Source of the DNA: Bacteroidales bacterium
Lineage (GTDB): Bacteria > Bacteroidota > Bacteroidia > Bacteroidales > F082
Direction of reading: 5' to 3'
Assembly: GCA_900769945.1 (NCBI GenBank)
Contig: CAAGIO010000028.1
Coordinates: 1 to 64,000 of the forward strand
DNA length: 64,000 bases
Shown: piece after piece, positions 7,765-16,700 of the stretch
How positions within the stretch are numbered: the stretch's first letter is position 1
How the letters are laid out: each line of letters starts with the position of its first letter
Notes under the pieces: generated by a model
What the model was told of the DNA's origin: nothing
Database searches by the model: none
Seen by the model: only the letters and a program-made list of their open reading frames with translations
Position numbers and translations under genes: made by a program

Positions 7765-8034
7765 TTATTTTAAACAATCAGCTAAATATGGCATCAAAGC
7801 AAGGTGGCGAGCTCTCTTGATAGCTTGAGCGACCTTTCTCTGATATTTGGTTGATGTACCGGTGATGCGGCGAGGCAAAATCTTACCCTGCTCGTTCACG
7901 AATCTCAATAAGAAATCTGCATCTTTATAGTCGATGTATTTGATGCGGTTCTTTTTGAAACGGCAATATTTCTTCTTTTTTGTATCGACTGCTATTGGAG
8001 TCAAATATTTGATGTCTGTGTTAGCTTGTGCCAT
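7765..8034 (-). CDS. rpsR: 30S ribosomal protein S18
   Basis: Small basic S18 protein that forms a pair with S6 on the platform of the 30S subunit. The core is clear: KKYCRFKKNRIKYIDYKDAD, LPRRITGTSTKYQRKVAQAI and KRARHLALMPY. The preferred start is ATG 8034 (MAQANTD), giving 89 residues. An ATG three codons upstream (8043) is also possible. It lies between rpsF and rplI in the usual order. Confidence 0.97.
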   Translation of the reverse strand: MAQANTDIKYLTPIAVDTKKKKYCRFKKNRIKYIDYKDADFLLRFVNEQGKILPRRITGTSTKYQRKVAQAIKRARHLALMPYLADCLK

Positions 8035-8060
8035 TTTATTCAAAATTTGATGTTAAACAA

Positions 8061-8417
8061 TTAGTTAGCTTGCTCTTCTGCTTTTGCCTCCTGCATTTTG
8101 CGGCGTTTCTTCTCGTTGTAGGCAATAGCGTGCTTGTCAAGTTTCACTGTTAAGAAACGGATGATACGCTCGTCACGTTTAAGTTCTGTCTCTAATGTCT
8201 CGATAACACTGCCTTCGGCTTTGTACTCTATCAACTGATAGAAGCCTGTAGATTTCTTCTGAATAGGATAGGCGAGCTTACGCATTCCCCAGAAATTCTT
8301 GAATACAATCTCTGCTCCGTTGTTTGTGAGGATTGTTTCAAATTTTGCTACCGCTTCCTTCATCTGTTCTTCAGATAAAACGGGAGTTAAAATGAAAACG
8401 GTTTCGTACTGATTCAT
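8061..8417 (-). CDS. rpsF: 30S ribosomal protein S6
   Basis: A 118-residue S6. The N-terminal strand MNQYETVFILTPVLSEEQ and the motif GMRKLAYPIQKKSTGFYQLI are diagnostic. The C-terminal tail (KKRRKMQEAKAEEQAN) is charged and probably flexible. S6 binds S18 and the central domain of 16S rRNA. It is the first gene of the operon, with a promoter about 60 bp upstream. Confidence 0.98.
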   Translation of the reverse strand: MNQYETVFILTPVLSEEQMKEAVAKFETILTNNGAEIVFKNFWGMRKLAYPIQKKSTGFYQLIEYKAEGSVIETLETELKRDERIIRFLTVKLDKHAIAYNEKKRRKMQEAKAEEQAN

Positions 8418-8477
8418 AATTTAAACTATTGATTATTAAATAAATAACATTAATTTCTCTTTTTATGAGAACGACTG

Positions 8478-8507
8478 CAAAAATAGTGATTTTTTTAATA
8501 CGGGCAA
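8478..8507 (-). promoter_or_regulatory. Promoter of the rpsF-rpsR-rplI operon
   Basis: On the minus strand a TATTTTTG box (8478-8485) has CTTG about 18 bases upstream (8504-8507). This is the Bacteroidota vegetative promoter arrangement, and it places transcription start about 55 bp before rpsF. Confidence 0.55.
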
Positions 8508-8515
8508 GAAAAAAA

Positions 8516-9655
8516 TTAATTATTATTTTTCAGCATTGTCATGCAGATAAATTCCGCAGCCTTTCCGTCGCCGAAGATGTCGGGGAATCGGTGTGGAGGA
8601 TTGCTTGAAAACCTTGAATACTCGTTGAGTATCATGTTCTTGTCGGCGTCGGTGAGTGTTGCTGCGCCGCATTCCACGATTTCCCGCCACTCGGTCTCTC
8701 CCCTCAGTATCAGGCAAGGCTTGTTGTAGAAGAACGCTTCTTTCTGCACTCCGCCCGAATCAGTCATCACTATCTTCGACTGTCGTTCGAGGCATATCAT
8801 GTCGAAAAATGATACGGGAGGCAGCAGCACTATGTGTTTGTCGCTCATTATCTTTTCATACAGATTATGTTCAAGGCTCTGGCTCAGTATCTTCGATGTG
8901 CGCGGGTGCATTGGCAGCACCACTGTGGTATCCTCCGAAATCACAGCTATGGCACTGAAGATAGCTTGCAGCCTTTCCGGCATGTCGGTGTTGTTGTCGC
9001 GGTGTATGGTGCAGAGTACGTATCCGTTAGGCGTCAGCCCTGCCGTCTGTAGTATCTTGGATTTCTGTTCTGCCATCGCTGCGAAATGCCTGCTGTTGTC
9101 GAACATCACGTCGCCACAATGGAAGATGCCGGGGTTGTCGGCGGTGTATCTCGGCTTGTTGTCTGGGCTGAACCCCTCCCTTAAAAGGTTGTTGTAGCCG
9201 GTGGCGGTGGGGGAGAAGAGCAGTGTGGAACAATGGTCGCAGCATATCCTGTTTATCTCTTCCGGCATGGCCTTGTTGAACGAGCGCAGCCCTGCCTCGA
9301 CATGTGCAATGGGTATCCGCATCTTGGAGGCCGCTATCGCTCCGGCAAGGGTGGAGTTGGTGTCACCATATACTACAAGGTAGTCGGGACGCTCTTTATT
9401 TAGAACCTCTTCAATGCCTTCTATCATACGCGCCGTCTGCCTCCCGTGTGACAACGAGCCTACTCCAAGGTTGTAGTCCGGCCTCGGTATCTCAAGCTCG
9501 TTGAAAAACACCTCCGACATGTTCTCGTCGTAATGCTGTCCGGTGTGTATAATGACCTCCCGTATCTCGCCGGCAAAACAATCCCTTATCGCGCGGCTTA
9601 ATGCGGAGGCCTTGATAATCTGCGGTCTGGCTCCTATGACTGTTGTTATCTTCAT
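8516..9655 (-). CDS. wecB: UDP-N-acetylglucosamine 2-epimerase (non-hydrolysing)
   Basis: A 379-residue enzyme that interconverts UDP-GlcNAc and UDP-ManNAc, a precursor of surface polysaccharides. Family landmarks are all present: the start MKITTVIGARPQIIKA, TGQHYDENMSEVFF, VYGDTNSTLAGAIAA, HVEAGLRSFNKAMPEEINR, GDVMFDN, TIHRDNN and MTDSGGVQKEAFF. The length is normal. The start codon overlaps the stop of radC by four bases, so the two genes are translationally coupled. No other polysaccharide genes are adjacent. Confidence 0.95.
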   Translation of the reverse strand: MKITTVIGARPQIIKASALSRAIRDCFAGEIREVIIHTGQHYDENMSEVFFNELEIPRPDYNLGVGSLSHGRQTARMIEGIEEVLNKERPDYLVVYGDTNSTLAGAIAASKMRIPIAHVEAGLRSFNKAMPEEINRICCDHCSTLLFSPTATGYNNLLREGFSPDNKPRYTADNPGIFHCGDVMFDNSRHFAAMAEQKSKILQTAGLTPNGYVLCTIHRDNNTDMPERLQAIFSAIAVISEDTTVVLPMHPRTSKILSQSLEHNLYEKIMSDKHIVLLPPVSFFDMICLERQSKIVMTDSGGVQKEAFFYNKPCLILRGETEWREIVECGAATLTDADKNMILNEYSRFSSNPPHRFPDIFGDGKAAEFICMTMLKNNN

Positions 9656-10344
9656 AATTCTCCTGAATCTGCAAAACTATAATAATTATTAATACCGATG
9701 ATAATGTGGTCTAAAATTTTTATGTCGAAATATTTCGCGCCGTTAACGATGTTCTGTGTGAGTTTCCTGTCGTTGTTGCTTGGTTCGAGGTTTCCTGAGG
9801 GGTGGTTGTGGCATAGCATCACCGCTGACGCTTGGTTCTCAATTGCTGCCTTGAAAATCTTCTTCGGGTCGGCAATGGTGCTGCTTAACCCTCCTACGCC
9901 TATCTGCTCAATCTTGATGATGTTGTTGGCATGGTTCAACATCATTATCCAGAACTGTTCGTGTGTGAGGTCCGACATCTTGAGGTAGAAGTGCTCGAAG
10001 GCGTCCCTGCTGTTGCGTATGCTTCTTGTTGAGGCGGTCTCTGCGAATCTGCGCCTCCTTCCGAGTTCAAGGGCGGCGGCTATGGTGACGGCCTTGGCCT
10101 CGCCTATGCCTCTGTATGCCATCAGCTCCTTGATGCTGAGCTTTGAGAGGTTTATGAGGTTGTCTCCAACATCTTTAAGCACATGCCGCGCTAAATCTAC
10201 AGCTGTCTCCTCGCTGTTGCCGCTGCCGAGGAGTATGGCCACGAGTTCGGCGTCGCTTAAGGCTTCCTTACCCTTGGCGAGCATCTTCTCCCTCGGACGG
10301 TCTTCCTCCGCCCATGCCTTGATGGTGCTGCTGTTTGGTTTCAT
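9652..10344 (-). CDS. radC: RadC/JAB-domain protein
   Basis: A 230-residue RadC family protein. The N-terminal half holds a helix-hairpin-helix-like region (LSDAELVAILLGSGNSEETA, LMAYRGIGEAKAVTIAAALE). The C-terminal JAB/MPN metalloprotease-like half carries the metal-binding signature HNHPSGNLEPSNND and the partner Glu region. The old name refers to DNA repair, but no such role is firmly established, and JAB domains usually cleave isopeptide or similar bonds. It is read in one transcript with wecB. Confidence 0.93.
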   Translation of the reverse strand: MKPNSSTIKAWAEEDRPREKMLAKGKEALSDAELVAILLGSGNSEETAVDLARHVLKDVGDNLINLSKLSIKELMAYRGIGEAKAVTIAAALELGRRRRFAETASTRSIRNSRDAFEHFYLKMSDLTHEQFWIMMLNHANNIIKIEQIGVGGLSSTIADPKKIFKAAIENQASAVMLCHNHPSGNLEPSNNDRKLTQNIVNGAKYFDIKILDHIIIGINNYYSFADSGEL

Positions 10345-10379
10345 GGTCTTGGTTCTTGTTGCTGGTGTGCGATAACAGC

Positions 10380-10410
10380 AAAAAGTTCTCCCTTGGCTAA
10401 GGAAGAACTC
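10380..10410 (-). terminator. Terminator downstream of rpsT
   Basis: An 11-bp stem with one wobble or mismatch (10400-10410 with 10385-10395) and a 4-base loop is followed on the minus strand by five Ts. It ends the rpsT transcript ahead of radC. Confidence 0.75.
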
Positions 10411-10434
10411 TTATCTTTTTCTCTTGTTATGCTG

Positions 10435-10689
10435 TTATGCTAATTTTGCTGTGAAGTGAGCAAGCTTTGACTTTAAATTAGCAGCCTTGTTACGGTGGAT
10501 GATGCCACGTTTTGCTACGCGGTCAATGGTGCTGTACATTTCAGGAAGCTTTGACTCTGCCTCGTTCTTGTCACTCAATGCTCTGAAACTTCTGATAGCT
10601 GAACGCATCGCTCTTGCATAGAAGCGGTTGTGTAAACGTCTTTTCTCTGTCTGACGGATTCTCTTCAGTGAAGATTTGTGATTTGCCAT
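10435..10689 (-). CDS. rpsT: 30S ribosomal protein S20
   Basis: An 84-residue S20. MANHKSSLKRIRQTEKRRLHN at the N-terminus and the C-terminal GIIHRNKAANLKSKLA are the family hallmarks. It is a three-helix protein that binds helix 44 and the 5' domain of 16S rRNA. It stands as a single-gene transcript between its own promoter and terminator. Confidence 0.98.
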   Translation of the reverse strand: MANHKSSLKRIRQTEKRRLHNRFYARAMRSAIRSFRALSDKNEAESKLPEMYSTIDRVAKRGIIHRNKAANLKSKLAHFTAKLA

Positions 10690-10734
10690 TTTTATAATAT
10701 TTTATTACTTTTCTTAACTATTATTTTCGAACTG

Positions 10735-10742
10735 CAAAATTA
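10735..10742 (-). promoter_or_regulatory. Minus-7 promoter element of rpsT
   Basis: TAATTTTG on the minus strand matches TAnnTTTG. It lies 46 bp before the rpsT start codon. No clean upstream TTTG was seen at the standard distance. Confidence 0.45.
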
Positions 10743-10783
10743 GGTAATTTTTGCATACGAAACACATTTTTCTTATTTTTTTT

Positions 10784-12076
10784 TCAACTAATTATTTCTG
10801 CAAAGATTTCTGAGTTGTCACCTTTGAAATAAATGTCTTTTAAGATGACGTCAGCGAAGGTGTTTTTTTGTAATCTGTTGTTTTTCAGTCTGATAGGTAT
10901 ATAGTTCTCGCCATATCCGCATGCTGTCCCGTCTTTCAAGATTCGTTCTACGAGCATTTTCTGCGGTTTGCCGAGCATCTGTTTGAAGTATTTTAGTTTG
11001 TTTTCTGCGGAAATTTCACGTATCACCGCACTCCTTTCAGCCTTTATTTCCTCTTTCACTTGGTTGGGCATGGCGGCGGCCTTAGTGCCTGTCCTGATGG
11101 AATATTTGAAGGTGTGGATATGGCTGAAGCCTATCTCCCTGCAGAGCTGCGCGCTCTCGGCGAAGTCCTCGTCTGTCTCCCCCGGAAACCCTACAATGAC
11201 ATCGGTGGTGATGTTGAAGTCGGGGACGGCCTCACGTATTCTCGCGCATATCTCTTTGAACTGCTGTGCTGTATAGTGCCTGTGCATGTCCTTCAAGGTC
11301 TTCTCAGCCCCGCTTTGAAGGCAGATGTGCATGTGGGGGGCTAATCTGGGGCTTTGGAACAGGCTGATGAAATGCTCCGTGAAGTTGTCGGGCTCTATCG
11401 ACGAAATCCGCACTCTGTAATCGCCTTCGATCTTGATGATGTTCTCTATCAAGGTCTCGAAGTCAGTGTCGCCATCATGGTAGCGTCCCATGTTGACGCC
11501 GGTAAGCACTACCTCCTTGAAGCCGTGTGCCGTCACGCTCCTGATGTTGTCGTAAATCTCGTCTGCCGGGCGGCTTGTGGCTCTTCCTCTCACCATTGGG
11601 ATGATGCAGTAGGAGCAGAAGTTGTTGCACCCGTCATGAATCTTTATCAGGCTTCTCGTGTGGAAGGTGTCGTATGCCGGGCTGTAGCTGAAAAGGTCCT
11701 TGTCTAATCCTTCGGGGTCGGTGGGTTCTCCTTTGATATAGCTGTCGATGATGCTGAAGAGGGCGTATTTCCTCTCGTTGTCGATGGCGAGGTCTATTGT
11801 CCCTGAGGCGAGCATCTCCTGTTTGCGGTGGTTCACCATGCAGCCCACGGCGGCTATCACCGCGTCAGGATGCGCCCTCCTGATTTGGTTGATGGCCTGC
11901 CTGCACTTCTGGTCGCTCTGGTTGGTCACAGTACATGTGTTGACGACGTAGATGTCGGCACCGTCAGCGTTGTCAACGACGTCATAGCCCGCACTCTTGA
12001 ACTGCGAGGCGATGGCGTCAGTCTCATAGAGGTTGACACGGCAGCCTAAGGTCTTGAAAGCAATCTTCTTTGCCAT
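10784..12076 (-). CDS. mtaB: tRNA t6A37 methylthiotransferase MtaB
   Basis: A 430-residue radical-SAM methylthiotransferase of the MtaB (YqeV) type, which makes ms2t6A at position 37 of ANN-decoding tRNAs. The N-terminal UPF0004 domain has the three cluster cysteines in FKTLGCRVNLYETDA, VNTCTVTNQSDQKC and AAVGCMVNHRKQE. The radical-SAM cluster motif is CNNFCSYCIIPMVRGR (CxxxCxxC). A C-terminal TRAM-like RNA-binding segment follows (MLVERILKDGTACGYGENY). It is adjacent to a second methylthiotransferase, 13 bp away, so both are probably transcribed together. Confidence 0.93.
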   Translation of the reverse strand: MAKKIAFKTLGCRVNLYETDAIASQFKSAGYDVVDNADGADIYVVNTCTVTNQSDQKCRQAINQIRRAHPDAVIAAVGCMVNHRKQEMLASGTIDLAIDNERKYALFSIIDSYIKGEPTDPEGLDKDLFSYSPAYDTFHTRSLIKIHDGCNNFCSYCIIPMVRGRATSRPADEIYDNIRSVTAHGFKEVVLTGVNMGRYHDGDTDFETLIENIIKIEGDYRVRISSIEPDNFTEHFISLFQSPRLAPHMHICLQSGAEKTLKDMHRHYTAQQFKEICARIREAVPDFNITTDVIVGFPGETDEDFAESAQLCREIGFSHIHTFKYSIRTGTKAAAMPNQVKEEIKAERSAVIREISAENKLKYFKQMLGKPQKMLVERILKDGTACGYGENYIPIRLKNNRLQKNTFADVILKDIYFKGDNSEIFAEIIS

Positions 12077-12089
12077 AAGGTGCTCGTTA

Positions 12090-13457
12090 TTAGTCTGTTA
12101 GCTCGCCCTCGATAGATAAGGCGGTGGCGCTTGTGACCAAGACGTTCACCATCGAGCCTATGAGGTTCCTGTCCTTCGACTTGAATCTGATGACAATCTT
12201 ACCTTCGGTATGTCCTGTGAGGTATCCGTTCTTCCTGTCATAGCCGCCGACAAGCACCCTCATGGTCTTCCCGATAAGGCCTTCATTATATATTAATGAG
12301 TGTTTCATCAGCTCGTCGGTGAGTATGTGGTAGCGTTCGCGTTTCTTCGACTTAGGCACGTCGTCGGCCCATGTTGAGGCCACCGCGCCGGGACGCACGC
12401 TGTATTGCGCAATGTATGCCATGTTGTACTTGAACTCCTCCATCGCCTTGCGCGTGTTCTCGAACTCTTCCTCCGTCTCTCCCGTGAACCCTACAATGAT
12501 GTCGGTGAAGATGGTGGCTTCGGGCAGCAACCGGCGTATAGTGTTGATGATATGGCGGTAGTCGTCGAGGGTGTGCTTGCGGTTCATGCGCTTTAACATG
12601 GCGTCGTCCCCCGACTGTATAGGAATGTGAATCTGTTTGGCGAGGCATCTGTGCTGGGAGATGACCTCTATGACCTCGTCATTCATGTCGCGTGGGTGCG
12701 GTGAGGTGAAATAGACCCAGAACTCCTTGCCCGTAGTGTCACCATATTGCCCTATCCTCCTGAGCAACTCCGCGAAATCTATCTCCTCTCCCTTCTTGTC
12801 CAAGCCGTAGGAGTTCACGTTCTGACCAAGAAGCGTTATCGACTTGAATCCCTTGTCAACAAGCTCCTTGAGCTCCTCGATGATTTCCTCCGACTTCCTT
12901 GACACCTCCCTGCCTCTCGTGTATGGCACAGCACAGTAGGTGCAGAACTTGTTGCAGCCGTTCTGAATAGGTATGAACGCCTCGAACTCCGAAATATGGT
13001 CGGGACATATATCCCAGAACCGGTCCATGTTGGCGGCCGGATTGATGCCCTTTATTCCCGGCACTGACTCGATGTTGAACACCGGTGCAGCCTCAACCTT
13101 GCTCCCCATGGGAATGAACACTCCGTACTGCCTTATCATGTCGGGCAAGTCAGGCAACTCGTTCATGGTGAAGACAAGGTCAAAAAGCTTGACGAAACGC
13201 TCACGGTCAGCAGGAAGAATGCAGCCCGACACAAAGGTTAGACAGCTGTGACGCTGCTTCATCTCGTTCCATTTCAGTATCCTCGTATATACTTTGTCGA
13301 TGCCCTTCTGTCGCACCGAACAGGCAATGATGCCTAATATAGTCGCCTCTCCCTCGTTGTCAGTCTCCTCAAAACCCATCTGGTGAAGCACCGTCCGCAC
13401 TCTTTCCGTGTCACTCCTGTTCATCTGACACCCTAACGGCAGCAAGAAATATTTCAT
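12090..13457 (-). CDS. miaB: MiaB-like tRNA methylthiotransferase
   Basis: A 455-residue radical-SAM methylthiotransferase, predicted to make ms2i6A37 in tRNA. The radical-SAM motif is CNKFCTYCAVPYTRGRE, followed by TLLGQNVNSYG and SPHPRDMNDE, which are typical of MiaB. The three auxiliary cluster cysteines occur in LPLGCQMNRSD, IACSVRQKGIDKVY and FVSGCILPADRE. These three contexts differ from common Bacteroidales MiaB (ETYGCQMN, NTCSIRDNAEQK, GCMAER), so this may be a divergent or transferred version. A TRAM domain is at the C-terminus. Whether the genome has a second standard MiaB is not visible here. Confidence 0.85.
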   Translation of the reverse strand: MKYFLLPLGCQMNRSDTERVRTVLHQMGFEETDNEGEATILGIIACSVRQKGIDKVYTRILKWNEMKQRHSCLTFVSGCILPADRERFVKLFDLVFTMNELPDLPDMIRQYGVFIPMGSKVEAAPVFNIESVPGIKGINPAANMDRFWDICPDHISEFEAFIPIQNGCNKFCTYCAVPYTRGREVSRKSEEIIEELKELVDKGFKSITLLGQNVNSYGLDKKGEEIDFAELLRRIGQYGDTTGKEFWVYFTSPHPRDMNDEVIEVISQHRCLAKQIHIPIQSGDDAMLKRMNRKHTLDDYRHIINTIRRLLPEATIFTDIIVGFTGETEEEFENTRKAMEEFKYNMAYIAQYSVRPGAVASTWADDVPKSKKRERYHILTDELMKHSLIYNEGLIGKTMRVLVGGYDRKNGYLTGHTEGKIVIRFKSKDRNLIGSMVNVLVTSATALSIEGELTD

Positions 13458-13521
13458 AGTGTCTGATTCTTAATATGTTATTTTATTTGTAAGCCTTGAA
13501 ACCTACTTGACCAAAATCTTG

Positions 13522-13529
13522 CAAAATTA
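13522..13529 (-). promoter_or_regulatory. Minus-7 element upstream of miaB-mtaB
   Basis: TAATTTTG on the minus strand, 65 bp before the miaB start codon. It is the best promoter candidate for the two methylthiotransferase genes. No clear minus-33 box was found. Confidence 0.4.
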
Positions 13530-13666
13530 CACTTTTTTGACTTATCAGTATGATTTTACTTTTAAAAGACTGCTTTTTTTCACATAATAATAACATTGTT
13601 CTAAAAAATGACAGATGCTTTCTGTTGAAAAATTATTTGAAAAAATGATTGTTTTAAAAAAAATAG

Positions 13667-13674
13667 TAATTTTG
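13667..13674 (+). promoter_or_regulatory. Minus-7 element of the large C10 protease gene
   Basis: TAATTTTG matches TAnnTTTG. A possible TTTG lies at 13636-13639, a little further upstream than usual. It implies a long untranslated leader of about 95 bases before ATG 13775. The stretch 13458-13774 holds only these promoter elements. Confidence 0.45.
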
Positions 13675-13774
13675 TCTCTTGTAAATGAAGCGGATACCGG
13701 GTCGGAGTGAAAACATTCTATTTATTCTTGTGTTTTAATGCAAAGTACCTTATTAATAAATATAAATCTTAGTC

Positions 13775-16700
13775 ATGAAAAAATTTTTACTGTTAATCTT
13801 AGTGTTTGCTTTCTCTTCAGCCATGTTTGCGAAGAAAGTTGACAAAGAAGAAGCCAGAAACATCGCGGGTGTGTTGCTCCCTGAGCGTCCCATCACAGAT
13901 GTAATAACGTCTCAACTGTTTGAGTATCTGTATATTTTTAATTGTGGTGATGGTTTCGTGATTGTCTCTGCTGATGATTGTTACAATCCTATCATCGCTT
14001 ATTCCGACGATTGTCCTTTTGTTGTGGAGGATATGCCTGACAACATCCGGTGCTGGCTTGGCTCTATGGAAAACGAGGTGCGTTATTTCTCCGAAAACAA
14101 CGTCTATGCTTCTGATTATGTGGCGGAAGAGTGGGTTTCATACCGCGAGGGTGTGGTGCCGGCAGCGAAGAGCAGGACTTCTGTTCTGCCCATGGTGCAC
14201 ACACATTGGGGGCAGGGCACACCTTATAATAATATGTGTCCTACTACGACTTCGGGTGACGGTCATTGTCCGGTTGGCTGTGCGGCTACTGCTATGGCTC
14301 AGGTGATGAAGTATTGGGAATGGCCAAAGATAGGCACCGGCAGCCATTCGTATAACTCCCCTGTGGGCGGCACACAGTCGGTGAACTTCGGAAATACCAC
14401 ATACGATTGGGATAATATGGTTGACCGTGCGACATCATCGAGCACGCAGGCGCAACAAGATGCTGTCGCCTTGCTGAGCTATCATTGCGGAGTGTCGGTC
14501 GATATGGGCTACGGTAACAACAGCAGCGGCGCCTATCCTTCTGACGTGATAAACGCTTTGAAACAATATTTCGACTATAGCAACGGCATCGGCTCTGCAT
14601 CAAGGAATTACTATAGTTTTGACCAATGGGTGAACCTGCTGAAGTTGGAGATTAACGCGGGCAGGCCTGTGCTGTACTCCGGCTGGGACAATGCTGGCGG
14701 CGGACATGGCTTCGTTTGCGACGGATACGATAACAATGACTACTTCCATTTCAATTGGGGTTGGAACGGCTCCTGTGACGGCTATTATGCAATAGGATAC
14801 CTTAGTCCGGGACAGGGCGGTACGGGTGCCGGCTCTGGCTGTTATAACGAGAACAACTATATCCTGACGGGCGTGCAGCCTAATAACGCAAGTGTCGCGG
14901 CTCCTTCAAACGTCACGGCCTCTGTCAACATGCGTGATGTCACCCTGAGCTGGGGCGTCGTCTCGGGCGCGGCACGCTATAAGGTTTACCGCGACGGCTT
15001 CGTGCTGAACACCAATGTCACGGGCACATCATACACCGACCATGATGTCGTATATGGCTCTCATTATTACCATGTAAGAGCAGTGCAGTCGAACGGAAAC
15101 TACTCTCACTCCTCAAACATCGCCTTGGCTGAGGTGCTGTTCCCCGGCCCAGTGCCTGCAAACCTTACCGCGTCAGTGAACGATAATGACGTCCATCTCT
15201 CATGGAACGCTCCGGCCTCGGAAAACGCAGTGCTGAAATATGGTGACTCCTCTCCCTCATCATCAGCATACGGCTTCGGTAGCGAAGTGCCCTTCTATTG
15301 GGGACAGTGCTACACAACAGAACAGCTCGCCCCTTACGCTGGCATGGCTATTCAGTCAGTACAGGTGTTCCATGGCGATGTACACCAATATACTTTGCAT
15401 ATCTATAAAAATGTAGATGGCGAGTTTGTTGAGGTGACATCGAAGGTTTATAACACCACAACGGCAAACTCATGGACTACAGTGACGCTGCCTTCCCCCT
15501 GCGTGATAGATTATTCCCATGACCTCTACGTCGTCGTCAGCTCCACCGACCTGAGCTATCCCGGAAAATTCACCGAATATAGCGGTAATGTTAATGCTGC
15601 CCTGTATTCAAGCAGTGGCAGCGGATATAGTCATATAGAGAACATCTCGTGGCTGATAAAGACAAACATCTCTGACGGCACATACACTTACGATGTCTTC
15701 AGAAATGGCAGCCCTATAGCTACAAACAAAACCCAGACATCTTATAATGATAATAACCTTGCTGTGGGTACATACAATTATTATGTCAAGACGAACTATT
15801 ATGGAGGACAGTCGAATGCTTCTAACACAGCGTCGGCTACAGTGTCATCTGCTGCGTTGTCGGTGACGGTGAGCAACGTCATTCCTCCCGTATGCCACGG
15901 CGGAAACGACGGCAGCGTGACAGTCAACGCGGCGAATGGAACACTACCGTATATCTATAGCATGAACGGACAGTCTTCGCCATCAACGAGCGGTCCGTAC
16001 ACTTTCTATAACCTTAGCGCAGGCTCTTATTCTGTCACAGTGCAGGACGGCGCCGGCAACACCGCCTCAACGCCGGTATCAATTACCGACCCGGCGGCCC
16101 TTGTCGTCACTATTAGCGGAAATACTGATATTATCTTGGGACAGTCAACGACATTGACGGCTAACGGCGCGGCTTCTTACATGTGGAACACCGGCCAGAC
16201 AACCCAAAGCATAACGGTGTCACCTTCAACAACAACGGTGTTCTCGGTTACCGGAACCAGCACCGCCGGTTGTACCGCTGATGCGCAAGTTACTGTAAAT
16301 GTCTCGGATTCAAATATTAACCTTGTGGTGAATGATGTTGACGATGTGACGTGTAATGGTGGAGATGACGGCGCAGTGACACTTTCTGTGAACGATGGCG
16401 TCGCTCCCTTCGTGTTCAGCAATGGCACACAATCGTCTGATCCAACAAACAACAGCACTTACACTTTCGGTGACTTGTCTTCCGGGACATACGAGTTTAG
16501 CGTTACAGACAACCTTGGTTATTCGGCCACTGCCACTGCTTCGGTGGGTGAACCTGACGCTCTGCAACCGGGTGCCATCGGCACTGAAGGCGAGTCTCTG
16601 TGCTTCAATGATGACGCCTCCACAATTCCAAGCGTAGATAACGCTTCAAGCGGACAGCCGCAACTCTCCTATAGATGGAAAGAAAACGGGATTGTAATAC

